In this document: positions 31,572 to 41,471 of the stretch, one piece after another
Layout of the letters: the number at the start of each line of letters is the position of its first letter
Numbering within the stretch: the stretch's first letter is position 1
NCBI GenBank assembly: GCA_035477215.1
Contig: DATIKU010000047.1
Coordinates: forward strand, 20,378-84,377
Reading direction: 5' to 3'
From: Spirochaetota bacterium
Lineage (GTDB): Bacteria; Spirochaetota; UBA4802; UBA5368
DNA length: 64,000 nt
Notes under the pieces: model-generated
Databases searched by the model: none
Seen by the model: only the letters and a program-made list of their open reading frames with translations
What the model was told of the DNA's origin: nothing
Translations under genes and position numbers: made by a program

Positions 31572-34127
31572 ATGAGCAGAATCCAGAAATTCAGGGTCAT
31601 ACCATATCTTCCCGAAAGGCTTAAACCGCTCGAAAATATCGCACGCAACATGTGGTGGGTTTGGAATTACGAGGCTATTGAGCTCTTTCGCAGGCTCGAT
31701 GTGGAGCTGTGGAGGGAGTACGACCATAATCCTGTGGCGCTGCTCGGCGCCATATCGCAGAAGGACCTGGACGCCGCCGCCGAATCCGAGAGCTTCCTGG
31801 CCCACATGCGCCGCGTCGAGGAGGAGCTGGACTGGCACCTCACCAAGAAGTCATGGTTCGAGGAGAACTATCCCGACTTCGAGGGCGGCGAGATCGCATA
31901 TTTCTCGGCCGAGTTCGGCATCCACGAAAGCCTTCCGATCTACTCCGGGGGGCTCGGCGTTCTTGCCGGCGACCACCTCAAGTCGGCGAGCGAGCTCGGG
32001 CTTCCGCTCTACGGCGTGGGGCTTCTCTACAGGCTCGGGTATTTCCACCAGTATCTCACCATCGACGGCTGGCAGCAGGAGCGGTTCCCCGAAACGGATT
32101 TCTACAATATCCCGGTTACATTGCTGAAGGACGCTGCGGGGAAACCGCTGATGATATCGGTCGAGTTTCCCGGCAGGGACGTCCACGCACAGGTGTGGGA
32201 GGCGACGGTGGGGAGGGTGAGGCTTTATCTTCTCGACACCAACATCGACGCCAACGACATAGAGGACAAGGCGATCACCGACCAGCTCTATGGCGGCGAC
32301 ACGGAGATGCGTATAAAACAGGAAATGCTTCTGGGAATCGGGGGCGTGCGGGCGCTCGGGGCCCTGGGCAAGAACATCACCGTGTACCATATGAATGAAG
32401 GCCATTCGGCCTTCCTCGCCGTGGAGCGGATACACATGGCGATGACCTCGCACGATATGAACTTCAACGAGGCTCTCGAGTTCGTGTTTCCCGGGAACGT
32501 CTTCACCACGCACACGCCGGTTCCGGCCGGGAACGACCGCTTTGCTGCCGAGCTCATCGACAGGTACCTCTCGCATTATTACGGGAAGCTCGGCATCACA
32601 CGCGAGGAGTTCCTCGCCCTGGGGCGCGAGAATCCTTTCGATAAAAGCGAGACCTTCTGTATGACGGTGCTGGCAATAAAGACCGCAGCCGCGTGCAACG
32701 GCGTTTCGAAGCTGCACGGCTCGGTGTCCCGCAACATGTGGAGGAACATCTGGCCCTCGCTCCCCGTGCACGAAGTGCCGGTCAGCCACGTCACCAACGG
32801 CGTGCAGATACTGTCGTGGACGTCGGACGAGATGATGCGCCTGCTCAACCGTTACCTGGGGCCGCGCTGGATCGACAACCCGGTGGACAAAGACATGTGG
32901 CTCAACGTCGACTCCATTCCCGACTCGGAGCTGTGGCGCTGCAGGGAGCGCCTGAGGGAGCGTCTGGTCGGCTTTTCGCGCAAGAAGCTCAAGGAGCAGC
33001 TCTATTCGCGGGGAGCGCCGAAGACCGAGGCCGAGAAGTCCGACGCGGTGCTCGACAGCGAGGCGCTCACCATCGGTTTCGCCCGGCGTTTCGCCACGTA
33101 CAAGCGGGCGACACTCATCCTGCGCAGCATGCCGCGCCTGGAGAAGCTCCTCCTCGACAAGGAGCGGCCCATCCAGCTCGTCTTCGCCGGCAAGGCCCAT
33201 CCCCGCGACGCGGCCGGGAAGGAGCTCATCAAGCATATCGTCAACCTGGTCCGCGATGACCGCTTCAGGAATAAGATCGTCTTCATAGAGGATTACGACG
33301 TCAATATCGCACGATACCTGGTGCAGGGCGTGGATATCTGGCTGAACACCCCCGTTCGGCCGCTCGAGGCCTCGGGCACCAGCGGCATGAAGGTCGTGCC
33401 CAACGGCGCTCTCAACATCAGCACGCTCGACGGCTGGTGGGTGGAGGGATACAACGGCACCAACGGCTGGGCCATCGGCAAGGGCGAGGAGTACGACGAT
33501 TCCGATTACCAGGACGATGTGGAGAGCCTCTCGCTATACAACATCCTCGAAAAAGAGGTCATCCCCATGTTCTATAACCGCGGCGCCGACGGCCTCCCGC
33601 GCGAGTGGATAGGCCGGATCAAGGAGTCGATGAAGACGCTGTGCCCGCAGTTCAACACCAACCGCATGGTGCGGGAATACACGGAGCGCTATTACCTTAA
33701 TGCCAACAAGAATTTCCGCAAGTTTTCGAATGATGGCTTCCGCAGGGCGCGCGATCTGGCCCAGTGGAGAAAGAAGGTCCGCGGCGCCTGGGGGAAGGTC
33801 GCCATAAAGGACATCATCTTCGGCGAGGAAAAGGAGGTTACGGTGGGAAGCAGACTCACCGTCAGGGGCATGGCGAACCTTGGCGACCTCACGCCTGAGG
33901 ATGTGCAGGTGGAGCTTTATTTCGGCGGGCTTAACGCCGCCGGCGTCATTGTGGATGGCGTGGCGCTTCCAATGTACATGGCCGAAAAGACGGGCGACGG
34001 CCTGTTTGTATACGAAGGCCACATGCTCTGCCTCAAGTCCGGCCAGTTCGGGTGCACCGTGCGGGTCATTCCGGCGCACCGGGGCCTGGTGCGCAAGTTC
34101 GAACCGGGGCTTATCATGTGGGCGTAA
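31572..34127 (+). CDS. glgP: Alpha-glucan (glycogen/maltodextrin) phosphorylase
   Basis: An 851-residue PLP-dependent phosphorylase releasing glucose 1-phosphate from glycogen or maltodextrin. It starts with the DUF3417-type N-terminal domain of the shorter bacterial/archaeal phosphorylases (Asn-Met-Trp-Trp-Val-Trp-Asn). Lys607 in Glu-Ala-Ser-Gly-Thr-Ser-Gly-Met-Lys is the PLP lysine, and Asn-Glu-Gly-His-Ser-Ala-Phe and Thr-His-Thr-Pro-Val-Pro-Ala-Gly are typical. ATG 31572 with AGG upstream is preferred; the frame is open to 31473. With the GH13 enzyme and class III fbp, it points to glucan storage and use. Confidence 0.93.
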   Translation: MSRIQKFRVIPYLPERLKPLENIARNMWWVWNYEAIELFRRLDVELWREYDHNPVALLGAISQKDLDAAAESESFLAHMRRVEEELDWHLTKKSWFEENYPDFEGGEIAYFSAEFGIHESLPIYSGGLGVLAGDHLKSASELGLPLYGVGLLYRLGYFHQYLTIDGWQQERFPETDFYNIPVTLLKDAAGKPLMISVEFPGRDVHAQVWEATVGRVRLYLLDTNIDANDIEDKAITDQLYGGDTEMRIKQEMLLGIGGVRALGALGKNITVYHMNEGHSAFLAVERIHMAMTSHDMNFNEALEFVFPGNVFTTHTPVPAGNDRFAAELIDRYLSHYYGKLGITREEFLALGRENPFDKSETFCMTVLAIKTAAACNGVSKLHGSVSRNMWRNIWPSLPVHEVPVSHVTNGVQILSWTSDEMMRLLNRYLGPRWIDNPVDKDMWLNVDSIPDSELWRCRERLRERLVGFSRKKLKEQLYSRGAPKTEAEKSDAVLDSEALTIGFARRFATYKRATLILRSMPRLEKLLLDKERPIQLVFAGKAHPRDAAGKELIKHIVNLVRDDRFRNKIVFIEDYDVNIARYLVQGVDIWLNTPVRPLEASGTSGMKVVPNGALNISTLDGWWVEGYNGTNGWAIGKGEEYDDSDYQDDVESLSLYNILEKEVIPMFYNRGADGLPREWIGRIKESMKTLCPQFNTNRMVREYTERYYLNANKNFRKFSNDGFRRARDLAQWRKKVRGAWGKVAIKDIIFGEEKEVTVGSRLTVRGMANLGDLTPEDVQVELYFGGLNAAGVIVDGVALPMYMAEKTGDGLFVYEGHMLCLKSGQFGCTVRVIPAHRGLVRKFEPGLIMWA

Positions 34128-34184
34128 GGCGCCTCCGGCGTCAACGGCCGCTGGTCCCGGCGCAGACATCTCCACTTCGTTCAA

Positions 34185-34209
34185 CCGCCGGCCGGAATCA
34201 GGCCGGCGG
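34185..34209. terminator. GC-rich hairpin between convergent glgP and carB
   Basis: CCGCCGGCC (34185-34193) pairs with GGCCGGCGG (34201-34209) over a seven-base loop. The carB stop codon (34198-34200) lies in the loop. No strong T-run follows on either strand, so it may end transcription only weakly for both genes. Confidence 0.4.
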
Positions 34210-37200
34210 TGCCGCGTGGTAGCTCTGCAGCGAGCGCACCTCAAGGTGCCCGTGCTCGCGGGCGCGTATGCTCTTTACCGCCGCCGTGGCCGCGGCCATG
34301 GTGGTGATATAGGGGATGCGATACTTGATCGCGGCCTTTCTGATATAGGAGTCGTCATGCTCGCTTTGCCGTCCCTGCGGCGAGTTGATGAGGAGGTGGA
34401 TCTCGTTGTTCTTTATATGGTCGATGATGTTGGGCCGTCCCTGGTGGAGTTTCATCACCATCGTCGAATTCAGCCCGCTTTCGGCCATAAACCGGCCGGT
34501 GCCGTTGGTCGTCATGATGGTAAAGCCAAGGCCCGCGAGCTCCCGCGCCACCTCCAGGGCCTGCGGCCTGTCCTTCTTGTTGACGGTGATGAGCACGGTG
34601 CCGCGCATGGGCAGTATCTGCTGCGCGGCGGCCTGGGCCTTGAAGTAGGCCAGACCGAAGTTTTCCGACATCCCAAGCACCTCTCCGGTCGAGCGCATCT
34701 CGGGTCCCAGCACCGGGTCCACCTCCGAGAACATGTTAAACGGGAACACCGACTCCTTGACGCCGAAATGGCGTATGCGCACGCTCTTGAGCACCATGTC
34801 GATAATTTTGGAGCCCATCATCACGCGCGTGGCGATCTTCGCCATGGGGATGTTGCACACCTTGGAAACCAGCGGCACCGTGCGTGAGGCCCGCGGGTTG
34901 GCCTCGAGTATGTAGACCGTCTCTCCGAGGATTGCGTACTGGATGTTCATGAGGCCGACGACGTTGAGCTCGACGGCGATACGCCGTGTGTAATCCTCGA
35001 TGGTCCAGATGTGCTTTTCGCCGATGCTCACCGGCGGAATGACACAGGCCGAATCGCCCGAGTGGATTCCCGCAAGCTCAATATGCTCCATCACCGCGGG
35101 GACGAAAGCGTTCTCTCCATCGCATATGGCGTCGGCCTCCGTCTCTATTGCGTTCTCGAGAAACTTGTCGATGAGAATGGGGCGCTCGGGCGAGACCTCC
35201 ACCGCCGCCTCCATGTACTGCTTGAGCATTTCGGGATAGTGGATGATCTCCATGGCCCGCCCACCCAGGACGTACGACGGGCGCACGATGAGCGGATAGC
35301 CTATTTCCTCGCCGATTGAAAGCGCCTGCTTCAGGGTGCTCGCCATGCCCGAGCGGGGCTGGGGAATGCCGAGCCGGTCGATGACCTTGCGGAAGCGGTC
35401 GCGGTCCTCGGCCAGGTCGATGGATTCGGGCGTGGTGCCGATGATTTTTACACCCGCGCGCAACAGCTCGCCCGCGATGTTCAGCGGCGTCTGTCCGCCG
35501 AACTGGACGATGATTCCCTCGGGCTTCTCCTTTTCGTAGATGGAGAGCACGTCCTCCACGGTGAGCGGTTCGAAGTAGAGTTTGTCCGAGGTGTCGTAGT
35601 CGGTCGAGACCGTCTCGGGATTGCAGTTTACCATGATGGATTCGTAGCCCATGTCGCGGAGCGTGAAGGCCGCGTGAACGCAGCAGTAATCGAACTCGAT
35701 CCCCTGGCCGATGCGGTTGGGGCCTCCGCCCAGCACCATGATCTTGCGGTGGTCGGAGACGCCGACGCGGTCCTCGCCGATATAGGTCGAATAATAGTAT
35801 GCGGCGTTTTCCACGCCGCTCACCGGAATGGCGTCCCACGCCTGCCGTATTCCGAACGCAAGCCGGCGCTGCCGAAGTTCGCTTTCCGCCATTCCCGTTA
35901 TCCGGGCGAGATACCGGTCCGAAAAGCCGTCACGCTTGGCCCTTCGGAGCAGTTCCTCCGGCAGATCCTTCCCCCCGTAAGCGAGTATTTCCTCTTCGAG
36001 GTCCACGAGCTCCTTCATCTGCTCGATGAACCAGCGCTTGATGTACGTCCTCGAGGAAAGCGTGTCGATGTCCGCGCCCTTGCGGAGCGCCTCATACATG
36101 ATGAACTGACGCTCGCTGGTGGCGTCGCCGAGCATTGCCATAAGCTCATCGAGGCCGCGCTCGTGGAAGTCCCTGGCGAAGCCGAGGCCGTAGCGTCCGG
36201 TCTCCATGGAGCGTATGGCCTTATGCAGAGCCTCCTTGTAGTTTTTACCGATGCTCATGGCCTCGCCCACCGAGCGCATCTGCGTGCCGAGACGGTCCTG
36301 TACGCCCTCGAATTTCTCGAAGCCCCAGCGCGGGAATTTCACGACAACGTAGTCGCCCGAGGGCGTGTATTTGTCGAGCGTACCGTCGCGCCAGTAGGGG
36401 ATCTCGTCGAGCGTAATCCCGCACGCCAGAAGCGACGAGACGAAGGCGATCGGAAAGCCGGTGGCCTTTGATGCCAGCGCCGACGAGCGGGAGGTGCGCG
36501 GATTGATCTCGATGACCACGATGCGGCCGGTGGCCGGGTCGTGGGCGAACTGCACGTTGGTTCCGCCGATCACCTCGATCGACTCGACGATTGAGTATGA
36601 ATACTCTTGAAGTTTCTTCTGGAGCTCCGCGCTGATGGTGAGCATCGGAGCCACGCAGAACGAGTCGCCCGTGTGGACGCCCATTGCGTCGACGTTCTCG
36701 ATGAAGCACACCGTTATCATCTTACCCTTCGAATCGCGCACAACCTCGAGTTCCAGTTCCTCCCAGCCGAGGACCGACTCCTCGACCAGTACCTGGCCCA
36801 CCGGGCTCGCCGATAGCCCGCGCGATACGATGACGCGCAGCTCCTCCAGGTTATAGACGAGCCCGCCGCCGGTGCCGCCCATTGTGTAGGCGGGGCGGAT
36901 GACCATTGGAAAGCCGATCCGCTCGGCGATTCTCTCGGCCTCCTGCACGCTGTAGGCCGGCTCGCTCTTCGGCGTGGCAATGCCGAGCCTGTTCATGGTT
37001 TCCTTGAAGGCGATACGGTCCTCGCCGCGCTCGATCGCGTCCGCCTGCACGCCGACGATTTGCACGCCGTATTTGTCGAGGATGCCCTTTTTGTGCAGTT
37101 CGGACGAGAGGTTGAGGGCGGTCTGGCCCCCGAGGTTGGGGAGGAGCGCATCGGGCCGCTCCTTTTCAATAATCATCTCCAGCATCTCCATGTTCAGCGG

Positions 37201-37401
37201 TTCGATGTAGGTGGCGTCAGCCATGTCGGGATCGGTCATGATCGTCGCCGGGTTGGAGTTGACCAGCACGATGGAATAACCGAGCGAGCGGAGCGCCTTG
37301 CAGGCCTGGGTTCCGGAATAATCAAACTCGCAGGCCTGTCCGATCACGATGGGGCCCGAACCGATTATGAGTATCTTGTTGATGTCGGTGCGTTTGGGCA
37401 T
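34198..37401 (-). CDS. carB: Carbamoyl-phosphate synthase large subunit, copy 1
   Basis: A 1067-residue CarB making carbamoyl phosphate from ammonia (delivered by CarA), bicarbonate and two ATP for arginine and pyrimidine synthesis. It has two ATP-grasp halves, each with a Gly-Ser-Gly-Pro or Gly-Gly-Gly-Pro-Asn-Arg-Ile-Gly-Gln motif (N terminus and about 550) and Glu-Ile/Ala-Asn-Pro-Arg; the C-terminal MGS-like domain (about 935-1067) carries Gly-Arg-Gln-Ser near the end. Length is normal (about 1070). A clear GAGGA site precedes the ATG. carA is not adjacent. A second complete carB is at 47783. Confidence 0.95.
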   Translation of the reverse strand: MPKRTDINKILIIGSGPIVIGQACEFDYSGTQACKALRSLGYSIVLVNSNPATIMTDPDMADATYIEPLNMEMLEMIIEKERPDALLPNLGGQTALNLSSELHKKGILDKYGVQIVGVQADAIERGEDRIAFKETMNRLGIATPKSEPAYSVQEAERIAERIGFPMVIRPAYTMGGTGGGLVYNLEELRVIVSRGLSASPVGQVLVEESVLGWEELELEVVRDSKGKMITVCFIENVDAMGVHTGDSFCVAPMLTISAELQKKLQEYSYSIVESIEVIGGTNVQFAHDPATGRIVVIEINPRTSRSSALASKATGFPIAFVSSLLACGITLDEIPYWRDGTLDKYTPSGDYVVVKFPRWGFEKFEGVQDRLGTQMRSVGEAMSIGKNYKEALHKAIRSMETGRYGLGFARDFHERGLDELMAMLGDATSERQFIMYEALRKGADIDTLSSRTYIKRWFIEQMKELVDLEEEILAYGGKDLPEELLRRAKRDGFSDRYLARITGMAESELRQRRLAFGIRQAWDAIPVSGVENAAYYYSTYIGEDRVGVSDHRKIMVLGGGPNRIGQGIEFDYCCVHAAFTLRDMGYESIMVNCNPETVSTDYDTSDKLYFEPLTVEDVLSIYEKEKPEGIIVQFGGQTPLNIAGELLRAGVKIIGTTPESIDLAEDRDRFRKVIDRLGIPQPRSGMASTLKQALSIGEEIGYPLIVRPSYVLGGRAMEIIHYPEMLKQYMEAAVEVSPERPILIDKFLENAIETEADAICDGENAFVPAVMEHIELAGIHSGDSACVIPPVSIGEKHIWTIEDYTRRIAVELNVVGLMNIQYAILGETVYILEANPRASRTVPLVSKVCNIPMAKIATRVMMGSKIIDMVLKSVRIRHFGVKESVFPFNMFSEVDPVLGPEMRSTGEVLGMSENFGLAYFKAQAAAQQILPMRGTVLITVNKKDRPQALEVARELAGLGFTIMTTNGTGRFMAESGLNSTMVMKLHQGRPNIIDHIKNNEIHLLINSPQGRQSEHDDSYIRKAAIKYRIPYITTMAAATAAVKSIRAREHGHLEVRSLQSYHAAPPA

Positions 37402-37491
37402 GGGAATCCTCTATGGTTTAGCGTTACTGACAAGATATTAAGTACAGCTAAAATAGCGACGGGCGGGACGGCCTTCTGTCAACAAAAATAT

Positions 37492-38862
37492 TCAGACCGC
37501 GGCGGCGAATGAGGCGAGGGTCCGGACCGCTATGCCGGGGTCTTTTTTGCGCGGATCGAGACCGCATTTTACCCAGTGGTCCGCAAGCGCGCGGAACATG
37601 GCGAAGGGGCCGGCAAAGCGCGGCGCGAGATTCAGAAGCATGTCGCGGAAGCGGCCCGAATTGTACAGCGAATCGACGAGGCCCTCCACGCGGTGAAGGA
37701 GGGCGATTTCGCCCGCAAAGAGCCAGCGGTTCGAGATGACCTCGTACGGCGGCTCGGGATTGAACGATAATTCATAGTCGACTGCGCGCTCGCGCATCTC
37801 GGTTCCCGGCAGTACCTTTAAAAAGCCGAGCTGCAGATGGTCCGGCCGAAGTGAATGCGCCTCGTCGAAGGAGCGCGCGATCGTTTCGAGGGTATCGTAC
37901 GGAAGGCCGGCGATGAGGTCCAGGTGCGTGCGGATATTGCCCGGCGCGATAAGGCGCGCGATGGCGCGGCGCGATGCCGGCCAGTCCTCCGCGCGGTGCA
38001 CCGCGCGGAGGGTCTCCTCGTTCGTGGACTGAACGCCGACTTCGAACTGGAAGAGCCCCGGCCGCGCGGTTTCGAGCAGAGCGAGGTCTTCGTCCGCGAG
38101 GAGCGCCGGATGCACTTCGAAATGGAAGCGTTTTTCCGTCCCCGAGTCGATGAGGTGCCGCCAGATCGCACGCGCCCGTTCGGGCCGGGCGTTGAAGGTG
38201 CGGTCGACGAACTTGACGGTGCCGGGCGCCTTCGCGATCAGAACGTCGAGCTCGCGAAGTACCATGGAGAGTTCGCGGAATTCCAGGCGCGCGTCGCCGC
38301 GCGATGAGAGGCAGTAGGCGCAGCGGTACGGACAACCGCGGCCGGACTCGTAATAGACGTAGCGGTTGGCGAAGCGCGCGAAGTCGGTGTCGTCGTAGAG
38401 GAAAGGGAGTTCGGTGAACGGAGGATTGGCGCCGCGGATGAGTCTCTCGCGGATGTTGAAATCACCCGAGGCGATTTTCCGAAAGGCCGCCTCGCCGGGG
38501 CCCGCCACCACGCAGTCGACCCCGCTCATCGAAAGCCACTCCGCGGGCGCGTGCGTGACCTCGGGCCCGCCGAGCACAACGCGACAATCGGGCAGTGCGG
38601 TCTTTATCCCCGGAAGAAGCCCGCGCACCACGCGTGCGTTCCAGATGTACACCGAGATTCCGACGAGGCCGGGACGCGAGGCGATGACGTCCGCGAGTAT
38701 TCTGTTGGACGCTGCGTTTATGCTCGTTTCGAGGATTTCGATGCGCCGGTCGAGCCCGCGGCAGTACGCGCGCAGGGAGTAGAGCGCAGGATTGGAATGC
38801 GAGTAACGCGCATTGATGCCGAGGAGAATGATGTCCGGGTATTTCTCAATGCGCGTCGTCAT
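37492..38862 (-). CDS. B12-binding-domain radical SAM protein (DUF4080 type)
   Basis: About 456 residues: an N-terminal cobalamin-binding-like domain (about 1-125, with Leu-Gly-Gly-Pro-Glu-Val), a radical SAM domain (about 155-350, cluster Cys-Pro-Tyr-Arg-Cys-Ala-Tyr-Cys) and a C-terminal helical region like DUF4080. Class B radical SAM enzymes of this layout methylate or rearrange unreactive carbons; the substrate here is unknown. The canonical B12-ligating His is not obvious, so cofactor binding is uncertain. I use ATG 38862 over a GTG at 38895. It follows carB copy 1 on the same strand with no shared function evident. Confidence 0.85.
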   Translation of the reverse strand: MTTRIEKYPDIILLGINARYSHSNPALYSLRAYCRGLDRRIEILETSINAASNRILADVIASRPGLVGISVYIWNARVVRGLLPGIKTALPDCRVVLGGPEVTHAPAEWLSMSGVDCVVAGPGEAAFRKIASGDFNIRERLIRGANPPFTELPFLYDDTDFARFANRYVYYESGRGCPYRCAYCLSSRGDARLEFRELSMVLRELDVLIAKAPGTVKFVDRTFNARPERARAIWRHLIDSGTEKRFHFEVHPALLADEDLALLETARPGLFQFEVGVQSTNEETLRAVHRAEDWPASRRAIARLIAPGNIRTHLDLIAGLPYDTLETIARSFDEAHSLRPDHLQLGFLKVLPGTEMRERAVDYELSFNPEPPYEVISNRWLFAGEIALLHRVEGLVDSLYNSGRFRDMLLNLAPRFAGPFAMFRALADHWVKCGLDPRKKDPGIAVRTLASFAAAV

Positions 38863-38910
38863 GACGTAATGTACCGGCCGCCCGACGCAGGCCACGGGCG
38901 GCCGGGGCGC

Positions 38911-39663
38911 TTATTTTGCACGGATCTCCGAGATGCAGGTATCGCGGTATTTGCTTCCCGGATATACCGACAGAATCTCGATCGCGACGAAGGTCGTATG
39001 CTGATCGAGACAGGATGGGGACGGTTTCGTTTTTAGCGGTTTGTGCGCGGGAAGCAACAGCGGCTGATAACCGTTTATATCTTTAAGCTCAATCGTGTGC
39101 CGGGCGAGGACGGTGACATCCGTGAAGATTTCGGAGTACTGGCCCACCGCACAATCCACGGCCTGGAGAACATAGACGTTCGCCTTCCGCGGCCTGCCGT
39201 TTTCGCGATAGAGCTTTTCGGACTTGCCCAGTCCCGTCCATATCTCGAGCGGCGTTTTCGTGTCCACGCGGGCGATCACGATCTCGCCCGTGCCGTCGCC
39301 CTTCGCCCCCTCGGCCCAGCAGGTTTCAGGCGAGCCGTCGGTGAGCCGCCCGGCGGCGTACATGCAGCTCCACTCCATGTAGGCGCGTCTGGCCGGGAAG
39401 TCGTCTTCATCGTTTTCAGCGTCCGCCGGCGGCTTTGGTCTGGCCGGTGGTTTACCCGTGGCGGCGAGGGTCGACGTGGCCCAGGCGCACTGGTAGCCGT
39501 ACCAGGGGTCAAGGGCGGGAATGACGTCACCGGGTTTAAGGCCTTTTTTAAGGGACTGCTTCGCGCACGCGCAGTCGCGTATCCCGTGGTAGGAGTGACC
39601 GGGGAAACCGCCCGCAGTGCACAGAAAGACCGACGCGGCGAAGACCAGAATGAAACGTTTCAT
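38911..39663 (-). CDS. Secreted protein with NADase-type glycan-binding-like domain
   Basis: About 250 residues with a signal peptide (Met-Lys-Arg-Phe-Ile-Leu-Val-Phe-Ala-Ala then Cys-Thr-Ala-Gly-Gly). ATG 39663 is preceded by GAGGTGG; the frame runs further up but without a start signal. The core Leu-Thr-Asp-Gly-Ser-Pro-Glu-Thr-Cys-Trp-Ala-Glu-Gly-Ala-Lys-Gly and Gly-Lys-Ser-Glu-Lys-Leu-Tyr resembles discoidin-like NADase-type glycan-binding domains frequent in spirochaete exported proteins. Several cysteines may form disulfides. A role in surface binding is inference. It lies upstream of the B12-type radical SAM gene, 48 bases away on the same strand. Confidence 0.75.
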   Translation of the reverse strand: MKRFILVFAASVFLCTAGGFPGHSYHGIRDCACAKQSLKKGLKPGDVIPALDPWYGYQCAWATSTLAATGKPPARPKPPADAENDEDDFPARRAYMEWSCMYAAGRLTDGSPETCWAEGAKGDGTGEIVIARVDTKTPLEIWTGLGKSEKLYRENGRPRKANVYVLQAVDCAVGQYSEIFTDVTVLARHTIELKDINGYQPLLLPAHKPLKTKPSPSCLDQHTTFVAIEILSVYPGSKYRDTCISEIRAK

Positions 39664-39946
39664 GGCGCACCACCTCTCGAAAGATTGATTCCGGACAGCA
39701 CAGGGTATGATAGTTTCTCCGGAATGTAAAGGATTAATCAGGGGGGAATCGCCAAGGCGTGGCGCCGGTCGCCCCAATTTCATGAAACACTATGTGTTGG
39801 AATGAGCCATTTGATCATCTCGTGATATCTCTTTACGCCACTCGCGGGGAATAACGATTGACTTTTTGCGGGTATGAACATAAAGGTATAAATGTACCGG
39901 TTCATAATATACAGGCGGCGCCATGCCGCATTCCCGGAGGGAAGGT

Positions 39947-40657
39947 ATGAAACGAAATAAATCCGTGCTGTGCGCCGCGATGCTCGCGGTGCTGTTCGCG
40001 TTTTCCGCTGTCGCCCATGCGGCCGATCTCAGCGTAGGGGCATCCACCTGGTATTCATGGTGGCGTTTAGAGGATAGGGACGGGACGCAAACGTTCGACC
40101 CGGCCCTTCTTTACGGCCCGGTCCTTGCGCTCGGATTCGGCGGCCCCTGGAGTCTGTCCTCGATTTTTCTCTACGGCAGATTCGACATGGACAACGAGGG
40201 CGATAAGAGCGAGAAAATCGACCGCTACGATTCCGATACCGCGCTCAATTACTCCATCAACCGGTATATCAAGTTCTTCGGCGGCGCTAAGTTCATGGGC
40301 TATGCCATGCAGGGGAGCTCGTTTTCGCACATGGCGCTCGGTCCGGCGCTCGGCATAGGGGTAACCCTTCCGGTTTCCGACAGCCTTTTCATCCTGTGGA
40401 ACGCCTCCGGGGCGTTTCTGTTCGGGAAGCACCAGGAGGAAGACAGCGGGGTGAAAATGAAATCGGATTACACCGAACCGGGCGTCAACACCAACCTGTC
40501 GCTCGCCTGGTACATCGAGTCCATGTCGACGACCATCACCCTGGGATTCCGATACCAGTTATTCGGGACGTTTTACAATAAGGAGGAGAACTTTACCGAC
40601 ATGACCCACCAGTTCTATGGTATAACGCTATCGGCCGTGTACGCGTTCGCGCTGTAA
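39947..40657 (+). CDS. Outer-membrane beta-barrel protein, tandem paralogue 1
   Basis: A 236-residue exported protein. The signal peptide ends Ala-His-Ala before Ala-Asp-Leu-Ser-Val-Gly. The mature part alternates short beta-strand-like segments and polar loops and ends with a C-terminal Phe-Ala-Leu, as expected for an eight-to-ten-stranded barrel. GGAGGG precedes ATG 39947. The next gene is a clear paralogue sharing Leu-Asn-Tyr-Ser-Ile-Asn-Arg-Tyr and Ser-Thr-Thr-Ile-Thr-Leu-Gly. Function is unknown; small porin or surface adhesin are possibilities. Confidence 0.8.
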   Translation: MKRNKSVLCAAMLAVLFAFSAVAHAADLSVGASTWYSWWRLEDRDGTQTFDPALLYGPVLALGFGGPWSLSSIFLYGRFDMDNEGDKSEKIDRYDSDTALNYSINRYIKFFGGAKFMGYAMQGSSFSHMALGPALGIGVTLPVSDSLFILWNASGAFLFGKHQEEDSGVKMKSDYTEPGVNTNLSLAWYIESMSTTITLGFRYQLFGTFYNKEENFTDMTHQFYGITLSAVYAFAL

Positions 40658-40720
40658 CGGGGTCCCGGCGGGAAGGGCCCTGATGTTCTATCAGATTGGT
40701 TGATATATCAGGAGGATTGC

Positions 40721-41425
40721 ATGAAAGCCTTGCGTCGCATCGTTCCCGGGCTGTTTATGATCGCTTTACTGCTGTTCCCCGTTGCCGCGGGCGCCGCCGA
40801 TCTCAGCGTCGGCGGTTCGGTCTGGTACGCTTGGTATAGCGAAAACCAGATCAATAACAGCGACCCATCGGTGGATCCGACATTCCTCTACGGACCCGTG
40901 TTCGCTCTCGGCTTCGCCCCCAAATGGAGCCTCACGGCGGTGTTTTTGTACGGAGTCTACGATTATCCCATGATGTCGGGAGAAACCGAGCCGTTGCGAC
41001 GGTACGACTCCGATATCGCACTCAATTATTCCATCAATCGTTACGTAAAGCTGTTCGGTGGTGCGAAAATAATGGGCTATACATTCGATAGCGGTAGCCA
41101 TTACGGCGTGGGGCCTGCGCTCGGGCTGGGTGTTACCATCCCGCTTTCGGACAGCCTCTTCCTTCTATGGAATGTGTCGGGAGTGTACGGATTCGGTCGC
41201 GAGGAGCACGATGGGGGTTCGTCCTCGGACGCGCGCGAGGCTGGCTTCAATACGACGCTCTCGCTCGCGTACTACATCGAGTCGGCGTCCACCACAATCA
41301 CCCTGGGAGGGCGTTATCAGTGGTTTAATATTAATTATGAGAAAGACGATCCCGACGAGTTTCCCGAATCGAATATAACTTTCTACGGAATCACGTTCTC
41401 GGCGGTGTATTCGTTCGAATTATGA
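40721..41425 (+). CDS. Outer-membrane beta-barrel protein, tandem paralogue 2
   Basis: A 234-residue paralogue of the preceding gene. The signal peptide ends Ala-Gly-Ala before Ala-Asp-Leu-Ser-Val-Gly-Gly. Shared blocks include Phe/Leu-Leu-Tyr-Gly-Pro-Val, Arg-Tyr-Asp-Ser-Asp, Phe-Gly-Gly-Ala-Lys, Tyr-Tyr/Tyr-Ile-Glu-Ser and Tyr-Gly-Ile-Thr. The periplasm-to-surface loops differ most, and both end in Phe-X-Leu. AGGAGG precedes ATG 40721, 63 bases after the first copy's stop, so the pair is probably co-transcribed. Arose by local duplication and then diverged. Confidence 0.8.
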   Translation: MKALRRIVPGLFMIALLLFPVAAGAADLSVGGSVWYAWYSENQINNSDPSVDPTFLYGPVFALGFAPKWSLTAVFLYGVYDYPMMSGETEPLRRYDSDIALNYSINRYVKLFGGAKIMGYTFDSGSHYGVGPALGLGVTIPLSDSLFLLWNVSGVYGFGREEHDGGSSSDAREAGFNTTLSLAYYIESASTTITLGGRYQWFNINYEKDDPDEFPESNITFYGITFSAVYSFEL

Positions 41426-41432
41426 TCCTGGC

Positions 41433-41463
41433 TCGCCGCGGCCCGTGAACCAGGCCGCGGCGA
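41433..41463. terminator. Bidirectional GC-rich hairpin between convergent genes
   Basis: TCGCCGCGGCC (41433-41443) pairs with GGCCGCGGCGA (41453-41463) over a nine-base loop. It separates the second beta-barrel gene from the small secreted protein gene. There is no long T-run on either side. Confidence 0.45.
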
Positions 41464-41471
41464 TAACGGGT

